A DNA stretch of 64,000 nt from Clitoria ternatea. Its lineage: Eukaryota; Streptophyta; Magnoliopsida; Fabales; Fabaceae. A program made the translations under genes and the position numbers. Position 1 is the stretch's first letter. Every line of letters starts with the position of its first letter. This document shows positions 10,934 to 22,329 of this stretch, piece after piece. The notes under the pieces were generated by a model. That model was not told the origin of the DNA, made no database searches, and saw only the letters and a list, made by a program, of their open reading frames with translations. The stretch lies in NCBI GenBank assembly GCA_037962975.1, contig CM075673.1:19762001-19826000 (forward strand). The letters are read 5' to 3'.

Positions 10934-11690
10934 CTACTCCATTACTGACTCCAGCTTATCATTGATATGAGTAACCTTCTCTGAGGAATCTCCTAAGACG
11001 ATGTCCTTGGAACCTCCGTCCGGCGTGGGCTTCGAAGGGTTGAGTGGATCAATCTTTAACTCCACTCTGGGGTCAAGATCAATCAGACTAAAAGACCCCG
11101 TCGTTGTTCCTCTATCGTTCAACTTTCTCTTTTTGTTGGATGCATCCAGCTTCACCATGTTTAGGCTCAGATAATAACAGTACCTGGCCATCTCCTGATT
11201 ACCTTAGAGGGAAGATATGTCGTTGTCCTTATCGATGAATTTGATAAGGAGATATGGAGTGGATACGATCGCTTCCATGGCATTTAAGGTAGGGCGGCCT
11301 ATAATACTGTTGTAAGATGACTCTACATCGATCACCAACACCCTAGACTTCACCGTCCTTGCTCCCGTTTTGCCTTCAAAGGACACAAGGGTGTCAAGGT
11401 AACCCTTGGTAGGTTGCTTCGCTTCGTTAAAGGCTGTGAGTTCCTGTGTGTAAGGTTGTAAGTCTGAGTCATTGAAACCCATTTTTTAAAACAATTATAA
11501 AAAATAACATCACAGGAACTCCCCTGATCAACAAGGATCCTCTTGACGTCCTTGTTAGTAATCACAGCAACTATGACCACAGCGTCATCACCCCTAGGAT
11601 GGTTGGGCCAAAATCTTCATCTTAGAATGACACCACCGGTGCCACCATACCGTCTCTGAAAGGATGGTTATCCCTGGAATGCTAAAGTGG
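10934..11690 (-). pseudogene. Tat-1 aspartic protease and protease-RT linker
   Basis: The protease would cleave the Gag-Pol polyprotein. The active-site region reads GDDAVVIVAVITNKDVKRILVDQGSSCDVIFYNCF; the DQGSS form in place of DTG/DSG is common in Tat elements. A later block, VLVIDVESSYNSIIGRPTLNAMEAIVST, contains the conserved GRPTLN. The linker (10,934-11,191) runs from MARYCYYLSL to LGDSSEKVTHI. Frames change near 11,480, 11,350 and 11,200. Just upstream (- strand sense) the element is cut at about 11,690, where chromovirus sequence begins. Confidence 0.8.
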
Positions 11691-11716
11691 AACATTAAAA
11701 ACCCCCTGGAATGCTA
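11672..11716. repeat. 13-bp direct repeat at the Tat-1/chromovirus junction
   Basis: CCCTGGAATGCTA occurs at 11,672-11,684 and again at 11,704-11,716, exactly 32 bp apart. It sits at the boundary where Tat-1 protease sequence ends and truncated chromovirus integrase begins. It is probably filler or templated sequence from the repair event that deleted the chromovirus 5' part and adjacent Tat-1 gag. Confidence 0.6.
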
Positions 11717-11734
11717 CAATCAATGGAAATATCA

Positions 11735-12820
11735 GAATAGAAATGGGATAGCATTACCATGGATTTTATGACTTCTTTACCCAAAACTCCATTAGGACAT
11801 GATTCAATATGGGTAATAGTTGATAGACTAACAAAGTTTGCTTACTTTATTCCCATCAATATTCGTTACTCTATGGAGAAGCTGGCGAAATTATACATTG
11901 AGGAGATTGTGAGATTGCATGGAATTCCTTCAAGTATCATTTCTAATCGAGACCCTCATTTTACATCACAATTCTGGAAGAGCTTACACAAGGCTTTGGG
12001 AACAAGACTACGTCTGAGTTCAGCATATCATCCTCAGACAGATGGACAATCAGAAAGAACAATCCAATCTCTAGAAGACTTGTTACCAGCTTGTGTGTTG
12101 GAGCATAAAGGAAGTTGGAATCAATTCTTACCATATGTGGAGTTCACCTACAATAATAGTTTTCATGCTAGCATTGGAATGGCACCTTTTGAAGCATTAT
12201 ATGGAAGAAAATGTAGGACCCCGCTATGTTGGTTTGAGACTGGTGAAAACTTGATGCTAGAACTAGAGTTGGTACAACAAACCACGGATAAAATCAAAAT
12301 AGTTTAGGAAAAGATGAAGGCAACACAGAGCAGGCAGAAAAGTTACTATGACAAAAGAAGGAAACCGCTCGAATTTCAAGAAGGCGATCATGTATTCTTG
12401 AAAGTCACGCCTATGACTGGGGTAGGTCGGGCAATGAAATCTCGAAAACTAACTCCTAGATTTATTGGTCCATATCAAATAATTCATAAAGTTAGTCCTC
12501 TTGCCTACCAAATAGCATTACCACCTTTTCTTTCTAATATCCATAATGTTTTTCATGTGTCAAACTTACGAAAGTATATATCTGATCCTACACATGTTAT
12601 TGAACCTAATGTCATACAAGTTAAAGATAATCTTACATATGATGCACCACCTGTCAGAATAGCTGACAGAAGAATAAAACAGCTAAGGGACAAGACAATT
12701 TCCACTCGTAATGGTCATTTGGAGTGAAACGAGAGAAGAAGACGCTACATGGGAACTAGAAACTGAGATGAAAGAGTCTCATCCCCATTTGTTTTATTGA
12801 ATAATGTAAATTTTGAGGAC
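11735..12820 (+). pseudogene. Chromovirus integrase with chromodomain (decayed)
   Basis: Reads KWDSITMDFMTSLPKT (first catalytic Asp), WVIVDRLTKFAYFIP, IPSSIISNRDPHFTSQFWKS (second Asp; Ser-Asn-Arg where Ser-Asp-Arg is usual), then SSAYHPQTDGQSERTIQSLED with the catalytic Glu. The GPY/F-type segment follows (RFIGPYQIIHKVSPLAYQIALP, then HNVFHVSNLRKY). A stop lies before KWD, another at 12,305-12,307, and a frameshift near 12,705. After the shift the frame reads VMVIWSETREEDATWELETEM, a recognisable chromodomain tail that targets integration to chromatin in this lineage. The lineage call rests on this motif and the long LTR. Confidence 0.85.
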
Positions 12821-12831
12821 GAAATTTTTCT

Positions 12832-12845
12832 AAGGGGAGTAGAGT
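12832..12845 (+). other. Polypurine tract of the chromovirus
   Basis: AAGGGGAGTAGAG lies directly before the LTR start TGTAACACCC at 12,846. It is the expected plus-strand primer position. Confidence 0.7.
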
Positions 12846-15800
12846 TGTAACACCCCTATTTTTATTTTTATATTAAAATTTTGAAGGAATTAAATTATGG
12901 TTCTTTAGAACTTTTTAATCTACATATTATTTATGATTTTTTTTTGGATTTGTTTTTGGAATTTTTGAATTATTTTAATAAAATAATATTTTTTAAATAA
13001 TTTTAAATTCATATAAAGTGACTTAAAATTAAAAATATTTATAAGAAACTGAAGTTAAATTATAAGAAAATTTTCTAAAATCTATTTCAAGTAGACTTAT
13101 CTAAAAATGATCGGTTTGAGAAAAATCTTGATTTTTACCAAATGTAAAAAAATAGGAACATTTCAATAAATTTTAATTAACAGAAAATTTTAGATTTTTA
13201 AAATTTAAACTTTATATTACTTATTATAAAATTAGTGAGGACTGATATAATATCGCTAAATTTTAAAAAGGACTGATTTTGAATATTTAAAATATACCAA
13301 GTGAAAGGTTACTGTTTGGCTTAATAATTCAGCCGACATTTACTATGCAAAACACTATGCATGTACGAAATTTTCAAAAGGTGCATAGTAACCAGGATTG
13401 AATTTTCAGAAAATGCACAGTACTTTTATATTAAAATAATGGAATGCATAATAATTTTCCTTCCTATAAATACCGAATGAATTCTTCTTTAGAATTCACA
13501 ATTTCAGATTAAGTTTTCTTAATATAGTAGTGCTAGTGAGATAGTGGTGGAAGTAGGAGAGAGAAATAAATTTTTTTGGAAGAAGGTTCTGCTAAAATCC
13601 TAAGGTAAGAATACATCTCTTTTATATTTTTTAGAGTTATTTTCATATCGTTTTTAGAAATCTATTATTATACTAGAAATAATATTATTTTAAGTTACTA
13701 TTCTGAATAGTAAAATACTATTTCAACAGTAAATTATTATTTTAATAGTAAATTACTATTTAAATAGTAAATTACTATTTACTGTTACTATTTACCTTTA
13801 CTATTCACGTTTTACTATTTATTGTTACTATTCACGATTTACTATTTACTATTACTATTCACGTTTTACTTTTTACTGTTACTATTCACGATTTACTATT
13901 TACTATTCACTATTCACTATTCAAAATTTACCATTTTTGCTTTAAGTAGTAATCTTAATTTTCATCTTGTAACTATATTAAAATAAAATTGGTATGTTTT
14001 AGAACTCAAAGACGAGGCGCGCATAGATTTTCAATAACGAATCAGTATACAAGAGGTAAGGGGGAGTGAGATAAGAGTATAATATGAAAAGACATAAGAA
14101 TAATGGGAGGAGTCCTCTACTCCTTTTAAATTTGATAATATTATTATTTTAAAATATTAACATTTTAACTTAAAATTTTTAATAAATTTTTAATTAAATA
14201 TCTGATGTAACTAACTTTAACATACCTATGCAAGGACCTTTATAACCTATATGAACTGGACTATACCTATGCAAGGACTCGATTATATGGACTTACATAA
14301 ACCTATGCGAGGAATTGACCAAAAGGACACAAATTGACTATATTAATAACCATTAGACTTTGAATTATAATATTTATAAATGATGTTTTATTGACTTGAT
14401 TTTGATTGATTATTTAATTATTTATGATTGTTAATTGTGATGGATGATCTTGTGATATGGAGTTTGAGCATATAGCAAGCATGACGGAAAGCTAAAACTC
14501 AGTAAGAATTTTCTTACCTTACTCTTTAAATTTTTATTCTAAGAAAAAGTATTATTTTATTTTTTAGTCTTTTATTTCTTCTTAAAAATTATTTTCATTG
14601 ATTTTACTTTTAATCTTTAAAAATCTAGTATTTATTTCAAAAGAAGTCATTTTATGAAAATTAATTTATAAAAAGCTTGAATTAATTAATTCTTGAATTA
14701 AAGAAAAATTTTATAATTTTAAGTATTTTTTAAAAGATTATTATCTTTAAGTAAAATAAAATTTTCAAAAGTAAATTATTTTGTTCCAACCTAATAACTA
14801 AAGATATTTGGAAATAATTGAGATTTCTAAATTCGAGATTGTTAAGATTCAATTTAAAAAGAAAATATGTAAAGTATTTTATGAGAAGTTTTGAGATATT
14901 TAAGGCTTAGAAACTCAATTTTGGTGAGAATTGAAAACTGTACCAAATTTATTTCTGTGGGACAGAAATTCAGAGAATTGAGAAAATGTACAGTTTATTG
15001 AAATGATGTTGTAAACCTTTAAGGTATTTAATAATTGAGTTTCTAAAAGCCTTAACCAATTAAATACGCGAGTAGTTCATGCATCATAAATCATTAAAGT
15101 GAAACAAAATGATGTTGTCTGGGGACGGATTATAGAAACCGAGGATACATTAGAGGAGGCTTAATTATGAGCCTTGGATTAGAGGGTGTGAAAGGGTGCT
15201 TCAGGGAACTTGGGGTAGCTCCCTAGTGTCGGGTACTTTCACAATAAAAACTTTCTCAATCTGACTAGTCTCTAAGTGTTTCCATGCCAGTTGAGCTGTT
15301 CATATTATTATTATCTGGACTTATGGAACAGTGTAAATTAACATTCATCTGAACTTAAGGGCCCACATATATAGGTAAGTTATGATGATGATATTGCATA
15401 ACATTCATGCATTCATAATTGATTGTGTATGTGATTATGACTGATATTATTACGTATTGGTTTGTGAAAACCCTTTGTTGCTTATGTCTTATTCGAGAAT
15501 ATTATATTCTGTTTCTCATTCCTTTCTCCGTGTTTTTCTTTCATATGTTTTAAATTGATGGTTCAGAGGGAAGGATCGAAGAATCTCGGCAGTAAATATA
15601 GTGTGTTCTAGAAAGGGAGCTCAGTATGAATACCGTAGTCCAATGAATAAATAAAGTTATTAAGTAACTGCTTCTGGGCCATGGAGTTTCCTCTTTTTCT
15701 TATAATGTTTAATATTTATTTTCTTCGGATGAATGTAAAATTACTTTATAAAGTTTTAATAATATTTATGAGGTATTTCAGAAATAATGTATGTAATTTA

Positions 15801-15891
15801 TTCCGATAGTTTCCTTTTAACAACCATTTCTTTAGTAAAAAAAATTACGAATTTTTCTAGTATTTATTAAGGTGTAACAGAGGGTGTTACA
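12846..15891 (+). repeat. Chromovirus 3' LTR, 3,046 bp
   Basis: Starts TGTAACACCCC and ends GGGTGTTACA, with inverted termini. It is homologous along its length to the solo LTRs at 33,927-36,991 and 47,140-50,245, both of which are inverted relative to it. Shared internal landmarks are the ACTATT/ATAGTAA minisatellite, repeated CCTATGCAAGGAC units (14,225-14,310) and a conserved GGGACGGATTATAGAAACC block (15,121 on). Confidence 0.9.
13690..13930. repeat. AT-rich minisatellite inside the chromovirus LTR
   Basis: Variable units built from TTTACTATT, TGTTACTATTCACG and TAGTAAATTACTATT alternate at about 13- and 27-bp spacing. The corresponding arrays in the two solo LTRs (about 35,935-36,170 and 49,150-49,410) differ in unit order and number, so the block is hypervariable. 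Confidence 0.65.
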
Positions 15892-16846
15892 CTTAGCCCT
15901 GGCCGCCGTGGCTTCCAAATGCATCTCTATGTCCACATACTTGGAGGCCTTCCTTCGGAATTCTTCAAACTTCGTCGTAGGACTCTTTGCCAAAGACAGG
16001 GCAAAGGCTGATCCGAGCTGCAAGGCCTCAATGACAATATACAGCTGAATGGCCTCTGTGAGGTTATGCACCATAGCTGCCTCCTTGTAAAACCTTTTCA
16101 GAAACTCCTTAAGAGTTTCACTCTCCCCTTGCCTGATCTAGGCCAAGGTGTGAGACGCCCTGGGGACATCCCTAGAGATGATGAAATGATTCTTGAAAAT
16201 AGCTACCATCTCCTCCCAGGAGTCTATTGACCCTGAGGGTAGACTCCTTGAACCAGCTAAGGGCCTCCTCCACTAAGGTTCGTGGGAACATCCTGCACAT
16301 CACGTCTTCATCAGCTCCCGGATACATAGCTTCATATACGTAAGCATCAAGATGCTTAGTGGGGTCAGTCTCTCCATTATACTTCCCGAGAGAGAGTGGT
16401 TAAGTCGTCTGCAAATGCCAAGGAATAGGCACACTCATGAGCCTTCTCGAGAATGAAACGTTGAGCCGATACGTCCTAGAGGTTGCTACCACTGGCTCTT
16501 TTCTTCTTCCGCTGACTCTATCCCCAAAGTCATGAGTTTGCTCCCTCTCTTCGTATGTGGGAATCTTCAAATACTGGAGAATGGTGGATTTTTCTCTCCT
16601 AGAGGTGTGATGTGTTTCCTCTGCCTGAGACATCACCTTGTCCTCCATCACCCTCCTCTCTCTCCTTAACTCCATCAACTCCTCCCTGAGTTGCCTTATA
16701 ACTTCATCTCAAGGGTCTGGAATTACTGTAGGTATCACCCACCTCAAGTTGGTTCCAGGAGATTCAAAATGAAGTCTTCTGTTAACGTGTTGATGAGTCA
16801 CATCTTCCACGTGACCGTCAAAAAAATCATGTCCATCTCCTTCCAT
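15892..16846 (-). pseudogene. Tat-1 gag (N-terminal and core part)
   Basis: Would form the capsid-like particle. An ATG at 16,846 opens MEGDGHDFFDGHVEDVTHQH, followed by a stop near 16,712. The next frame has a charged, Arg/Glu-rich segment with coiled-coil character (ELMELRRERRVMEDKVM). The retrotransposon Gag core follows: YNGETDPTKHLDAYVYEAMY, then EDVMCRMFPRTLVEEALSWF. The fragment ends at SKYVDIEMHLEATAARAK by 15,892, where the chromovirus LTR abuts. The zinc-knuckle end is missing. The start lies about 45 bp downstream of the PBS, as expected. Confidence 0.8.
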
Positions 16847-16891
16847 AGATGACTACCAAACTTCTATGAAAAGTGGGAATAACTCTAACGT

Positions 16892-16909
16892 GTCCCACCA
16901 GGTGTGCCA
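16892..16909 (-). other. Primer-binding site of Tat-1
   Basis: Read on the - strand, one base after the LTR end TTCA comes TGGCACACCTGGTGGGAC. The TGG start pairs with a tRNA CCA end. The tRNA used looks like an Arg-type acceptor stem but I cannot confirm this from the window. Confidence 0.6.
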
Positions 16910-16910
16910 A

Positions 16911-17820
16911 TGAACTGGTCTAATCCAGGGTCAAGGATCCAGAGTGGGGACCGGCTACAATAGTCAATGATTTAAGTGTTTGTACATCGGTACAGTGGGT
17001 ATCCGATATTGTAATCTGAACTCTCAGTGGGAGAATCCGGTCTTGTTATCCTGGAGATCCTTCAAACCAAGCTTTCGTGTTGATGGGGGGCGAAAGGTGG
17101 TGTCACCTGTGAAGATTCTTCGATGCTCAAGTCGGTGAAAAGAATGAGAAATCCAAGGAAACTTGAGCAATGTAATAGTATATCAAGAGTCAGAATAACG
17201 TAACCTTTTATGAGTGTGAAAATCGACTATTTATAGATAAGCATGGAGAATGAACCGTTAGGCACAAGTGGGGCCAGGAGACAAATAGTATAATGCTCAG
17301 TGTACGATTCTGACACACGACGCGGGGAGCCGTATTTCTCGCATATCATTCCTGTGGCTGTACCTTATACCTTTTGTCGAGTGACGTGGATACTTTTCGG
17401 TATGCAGGGTATCAATATGTGCATTCCGGCTTGAGCACTTGGCCCACCTCAAGTAACGAGGATTTGGGTAGTGGAACAGTCACTTATCCTCTCAGAGTAT
17501 GGGCGAATGGTTATGTATAATAAAATAGGGAGAGTATAAGTGTTAGGTCAGGAGATAGAAAGTGCAATGCGTAGAGCATGCTTCTGACACATGGTATGGG
17601 AAGAACGGTGTCTTTGCCAATGTCCATGTGACCACACCTTATACCTTTTACCAGGCAGAACGGATCATATCCGATGTGTGAGGTGTTGTCCTGGAAATAT
17701 CGATATAGGAAGAACGCTTATACGGTCTAGTAGTCTGGTGACCTACCTGTAGCTTCGGCAGCATGTGGAAAATAGATAAAATGACACCCTTGCCCTGGTA
17801 CCGGTATCTAGATCGGATCA
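16911..17820 (-). repeat. Tat-1 5' LTR, complete, 910 bp
   Basis: On the - strand it starts TGATCTGGTC and ends GACCAGTTCA, giving near-perfect 10-bp inverted termini (one mismatch). The half at 17,328-17,820 matches the 3' LTR at 2,738-3,228. The bases after it, CTTTC at 17,821-17,825, belong to Tat-2 gag and should be the target-site duplication; the partner is off the window. Confidence 0.85.
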
Positions 17821-17822
17821 CT

Positions 17823-18610
17823 TTCTATATAGAACCTTCCCTACCACCCTTACCCAATTTGTTATGCTCTAGTTCTCATACGTTCCCTTATGAGTGTATC
17901 GTGTTTTGTAAAACTTACGCCAAAATTCCTCACCCAGTTTGCCTCCAGTTGTGTGGTCCAGCAAACCTCACACAATTAGGTCAATTTGAAGCAGGGACAG
18001 AGAGAGACACTCAAGCAATTTACGACGTGTTTTAACAAACAAACCATACAAATATGTGATCTTAGCTCGGAAGTAGCTCTATACGCAATCTAGATAGGGT
18101 TGTTCCCAAGTAAATTTTTTGACTCCTTGGTTAAAAAAACCTTATCTCAATATGGATGATTTTAGGAAGAGGGCAACATGTTACATGAACATGGAGGAAT
18201 GGGAGCCAATCGGGTAGGAAATTCTAAGCATGGAGTCACAAGAATAGAACCACGAAAGAAAAACCCCCGAACAAACAAAGAACCAAGGCATATGGCCTAC
18301 CCCAACCTGAAATATGATATATTTAGCCCTTTGAATAGTAAACGAGACAAGATCATGCATGAAGCTTACGTCACAGTGCCACTCAAACTCCCTTCACTAG
18401 GGGAATAGGTGAAAGGCTCTGACAGGTCTAAGTTCCATGAATTCCACAGGACTTTTGGCCACCACAAGAAGGATTGTTGGTCGCTAAGAACCAAAATGAG
18501 CACCTTATCCGACAAGGATACTTGGAGAGGTTCATCGACCATGGAAGGGAGGTATCACGAGAAACCAAGAGAAAATAAGAAAGGAAGTCACCGAGGCAGG
18601 TAGAAATATA
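17823..18610 (+). pseudogene. Tat-2 gag remnant with a zinc-knuckle-like segment
   Basis: Truncated at its start by Tat-1. Fragments in shifting frames include YMNMEEWEPIG near 18,178 (the end of the Gag core; Tat elements usually have a KY(I/M)N.EEA block here). This is followed by a basic stretch and VPLKLPSLGE. The segment KFHEFHRTFGHHKKDCWSLRTKM (18,430-18,500) matches the Tat-type zinc knuckle layout, with the usual first Cys replaced by His and the spacing kept. Two frame breaks occur before 18,180. Confidence 0.65.
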
Positions 18611-18829
18611 ACCATGTGAACGCCCCAGGCAGAAGCATGAGCATTCTCGATCTCGAAGGCCAAAAGATATATGAAGTGATGGGAAAAGAATCATTCACAC
18701 CATTTCTAGTGGTTTCCCAGGGAACAGAGTTGGCACATCATAAGGAAGGGGACAAGTAAAATATACACACTATCTCCCAAGCAATGAAGCTATCACATTT
18801 GGCAACTTGAGTTTCCCCATGGGGGTCCC

Positions 18830-19215
18830 AAACAGAGATGAACCAATGGTGGTTACAATGAAGGTGGCAAAATGCATCATTGTAAGAGTTTTAGTTGATC
18901 AAGGAAGCTCCATAGACATCCTCCATTGGAAGGTCATCAAGCAACTCAAACTACCTTAGACTTAGCTCAAAAGGCATGATGGAGCATTATTCAGTTTCAC
19001 AGGGACTCAATGAAGTCATGGGATACATAGAGTTAAAGGCGATCTTTGGATTAGGAGAAAATAATAAAGAAATCATGGTCAAATATCTGGTAGTCGATAT
19101 CCCTAGCTTTTATAATGTTATATTAGGGCGCCCAACACCCAATGCACTTGGCGCAATCATTTCCACTCTCTACCTTACAATAAAAATCCCACCTGGGGAT
19201 GGGCGCATTTGAGTA
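18830..19215 (+). pseudogene. Tat-2 aspartic protease
   Basis: MVVTMKVAKCIIVRVLVDQGSSIDILH carries the DQGSS active-site motif. After a frameshift near 18,960 comes VKYLVVDIPSFYNVILGRPTPNALGAIISTLYLTIK, containing the conserved GRPTPN. The arrangement is the same as in the Tat-1 protease. Confidence 0.8.
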
Positions 19216-19379
19216 GTTTGCATCGACCCTAAGATAGCTCGATCGGGAATACTACCATGAAAGTCTCCAACAAAGAGAAACTTTCATATTGGAAGAAGAC
19301 ATTGAAACTGATTTTGATCCCAGAGACAAACAAGAACATGAATGACCCCAACCAGTAGAATCTTTGAAATTGGTGCAGG

Positions 19380-20700
19380 TTAAAACCAACCTTAGTCAAT
19401 GTACTCAAGTTAGCGCAATGCTAGATCAAAATCTGGAAGAATCATTTATTAACCTTCTACGAGCCAACGCCGACCTATTTGCATGAACCCCCTCGAACAT
19501 GCCTAGAATCAACCCAAAAATCATGTCACTCATTAAATGTAGATAGAGAGGCCAAGCCAGTGTCGTAAAGGCAACATGAACTCATACCTAACAGAAGAGC
19601 AGTTATGAAAGAAGAAATAGACAAACTCCTAGTAGCCAATTCCATCTGAGAAGTCAGATACCTATCCTGGCTCTCCAACGTAGTCATGGTAAAAAAAAAG
19701 AAAATGGCAAGTGGAGAATGTAAATGGACTTCACTGACCTTAATAAGGTATGCCCCTAAAGACCCTTATCCTTTACCCAGTATTGATTGTTTGGTATATA
19801 GTACTTTAGGATATAAGGTCCTAAGCTTCATGGATGGATATGTCAAGTACAATCAAATACGAATGGACCTAAGAGACGAATAAAAAATGGCCTTCATCAC
19901 TGGAAGAGCAAATTACTTCTATCAGATAATGCATTTTGGATTGAAAAACATTGGAGCTACATACCAACGGTTAGTAGACAAGATCTTCGCTAACTAGATT
20001 GGCAGGAATGTAAAAGTATATGTAGATGACATGTAGTAAAAACCAAAGACACAAAAGATCACACCCAATACCTAAAATAGACATTTGTTGAGATAAGGAG
20101 ACATAATATGTGCCTCAACCTGGACAAATGCTCTTTCAGAGTCCAAGGTGGCAAATTCTTGAGATGCATGCTGACTCATAAAGGCATAGAAGCTAACCCT
20201 GATCAATGTCGAGCCATCCTAGAGATGTGAAGTCCATAAAACATCAAAGAAGTACAATGTCTCATCGGGAGAATCACAACTCTCTCCCAATTCCTCTTTA
20301 AATTTACAAAAAGGTCTATAGCCTTATATCGAGTGTTGAAAAAGTTTGACATTTTCCAGTGGACAAAGAGTATGAATAAGCCTTTGAAGATCTGAAAGCT
20401 TAGCTAGTTTCTCCCCCTATCTTGACAACACCAACCCTCAACATGGAACTCGTCATTTATCTCTCAGCTAGTGAAAATGCCATCACTACAACATTAATAC
20501 AGGAAGAATGGGCAATCCAACGACCAATGTATTTCACTAGCAACACTTTGTAAGGTGCAGAGACAAGATACCAACAAGTAGAGAAGTTTGCATATAGCCT
20601 TGTAGTCACTGCTCAGAAGCTAAGACCTTACTTTCATAGCCACCAAATCATCGTTAGAACCTACCAACCTATCAACAAATTCTGCAGAACCATGAACTAG
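19380..20700 (+). pseudogene. Tat-2 reverse transcriptase and Ty3-type RNase H
   Basis: Visible blocks: DLNK/APKDPYPLPSID near 19,750, VLSFMDGYVKYNQIRMD, YFYQIMHFGLKNIGATYQRLVDKIF and VKVYVDDM (YVDD catalytic core). Then come the connection segment (about 20,160-20,340) and a first RNase H with VIYLSASENAITTTLIQE. A run of stops and frameshifts (for example before KMAFITG at 19,880 and after VDDM at 20,035) shows long decay. Confidence 0.85.
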
Positions 20701-20769
20701 CAGGAAGAATAGTTCACGTGGGCCATAGAACTCTGAGTATGTACCAAGAGGAGCCATCAAATCACAATT

Positions 20770-22115
20770 TTTAATAGACTTTGTGGCAGAGTTAGGGGAT
20801 AATAAGGGAGAATATGACATAGAACATGCCCTATGGACCCTTTTAGTTGAAAGGTCATCAAATGAAAAGGAAAACAAAGTAGGAATAATACTCGAGTCAC
20901 CAATTGGAATAGTCATTGAAGAGTCATTGAGATTCCTATTCAAAGCAAGCAACAATCAGGCTAGAGTTGTCAAAACCGGCTAACCTGGCCCACATGGGTT
21001 GGCCCACCAGAGGTTGGAAATTTTTGTAACCCAACCCAACCCGGCTCGCTTTCTTGAGTGAGCCAATTTTCTCAACCTGGCCCAACCCACTAACCCACCA
21101 GGTAGCTTACGGTTTGGCCCACCTTTTTAAAAAATAAAAATAGGAAAATACCAAAAAAAATTATTTTCCTCACATTCCAATACCATATTTTTTATTTTTC
21201 TCACATTCCAATACCAATCAAAAATAGGAAAATACCACATTAATCTATAATCCATATAAAACAGAACTAAATAATTCCATAATTCAACCTCAAAATAATA
21301 CAAATTAAAAACATCATATTAATTACTAAATAAATGTGCAAACTTAAATACCACTAAAATACTACTAAGACAGAACTGTAAGTAGAAGAAGGAAGAGTTA
21401 GAGGAAAGGTCTCCTTCTATGTGAAGAAGGTAAGAAACATAGGGTGAGTCGCAGTTATAGATCAGGGAGGAAGAACTGTAAGTGAAAGACGAGACGAAGT
21501 CACGTAGTGAGGTAAGATGAGAACGAGAGAGAATTGAGAAAGTAAAAGGAAGGAAGTTGAAAAATTAAATTAGAGCTGACTTGTTATAAATGAGTGTATC
21601 CCCACGTCTCTTTCAGTCTGTGGCATTTGTAAATGTGCCCCATACCCGCGTTCATTTTTTTATTTTTTTTATTCACTAACTTGTGGGCCAACCTGACTCA
21701 CCACATGTTTAGCCCACAATGATCCAGGTTCAGTGGGCCGTGCTAGAAAAAGCTTTGCTTAAAAAATGAGCCTTTTTTCAACCTGGCTTATTTAAAACCC
21801 ACCTCGAGCCGGTTGGCTCATGGGTTGCAACCCATTTCAATGCCTTTAAATCAGGTAGAATACGAGGCCCTCGTCTTCGGGTTGTGAATGGCCTTGCACC
21901 TTGGGTCTTGATGCATACAAGTGAGAAGTGACTCACAGCTAGTCACTCGATAAGTGGAACGAGCCTACCTAGCAAAGGACCTTATCCTTGCCAAATATCT
22001 TTCCAAAGTCAAGCCACTAGCGGCATAATTCAAGTTGTTCAAAATAATACATGTCCCTCGAGCGAAAAATGAAAAAGCGAATCTACTATCCAAGCTCGCT
22101 AGCATCAGAAAAGCT
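20770..22115 (+). pseudogene. Tat-2 archaeal-type RNase H, split by a hAT element
   Basis: The N-terminal half ends FKASNNQA at about 20,961. After the 887-bp insertion the frame resumes as EYEALVFG..., then RSDSQLVTR, AYLAKDLILAKYLSKVK and finally the AKNEKANLLSKLAS tail. The NNQAEYEAL motif is therefore broken exactly at the insertion, which defines the target site well. Confidence 0.8.
20962..21848. mobile_element. Non-autonomous hAT element, 887 bp
   Basis: Flanked by an 8-bp duplication AATCAGGC (20,954-20,961) / AATCAGGT (21,849-21,856), one mismatch. Left end TAGAGTTGTCAAAACCGG; right end, inverted, TAAAGGCATTGAAATGGG. Subterminal GGCCCA/TGGGCC repeats are typical of this hAT class. 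No transposase frame is visible. Confidence 0.85.
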
Positions 22116-22329
22116 GGGAACCTGAAGACACTCTTACAAGTAACTCTCGGTGAGCCCACCATTAAGAACGAAGAACAAAATGAACGAGATAACCATCGCA
22201 CCTAGGGAGAAAACATGGATGACCCCAATAGTGGATTTTTTAACCAAAGGAACTCTACCCACCGATCTCTCTGAGGCTAGGAAGGTACAGACGCACTTGA
22301 CTAATTACACCTTAATAGAAGATAACTTT

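Larger units (their letters stand above)
11717..15891 (+). mobile_element. 5'-truncated chromovirus (Ty3/gypsy, Tekay/Del-like): integrase, chromodomain and 3' LTR
   Basis: Only the 3' half remains: integrase core, a C-terminal chromodomain, a short purine-rich tract and a 3,046-bp LTR. Its 5' LTR, gag, protease, RT and RNase H are gone. It lies between the Tat-1 gag remnant (15,892 onward, - strand) and the Tat-1 protease, with several hundred bp of Tat-1 gag C-terminus missing. One deletion therefore probably removed both. The LTR family recurs as two solo LTRs in this window. Confidence 0.85.
2738..17820 (-). mobile_element. Tat-1: Ty3/gypsy Tat-lineage LTR retrotransposon, nested and defective
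   Basis: In - strand order: 5' LTR (17,820-16,911), PBS, gag, protease, RT/RNase H, a second archaeal-type RNase H, integrase, tandem repeats, an ORF antisense to the element, and a partial 3' LTR (3,228-2,738). The second RNase H and the antisense ORF between pol and 3' LTR are known hallmarks of plant Tat elements. The gag-protease join is interrupted by a truncated chromovirus at about 11.7-15.9 kb, with gag sequence lost. Stops and frameshifts in every domain make it non-functional. Its 5' LTR abuts gag of Tat-2 at 17,821, so it inserted into that older element. Confidence 0.85.
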
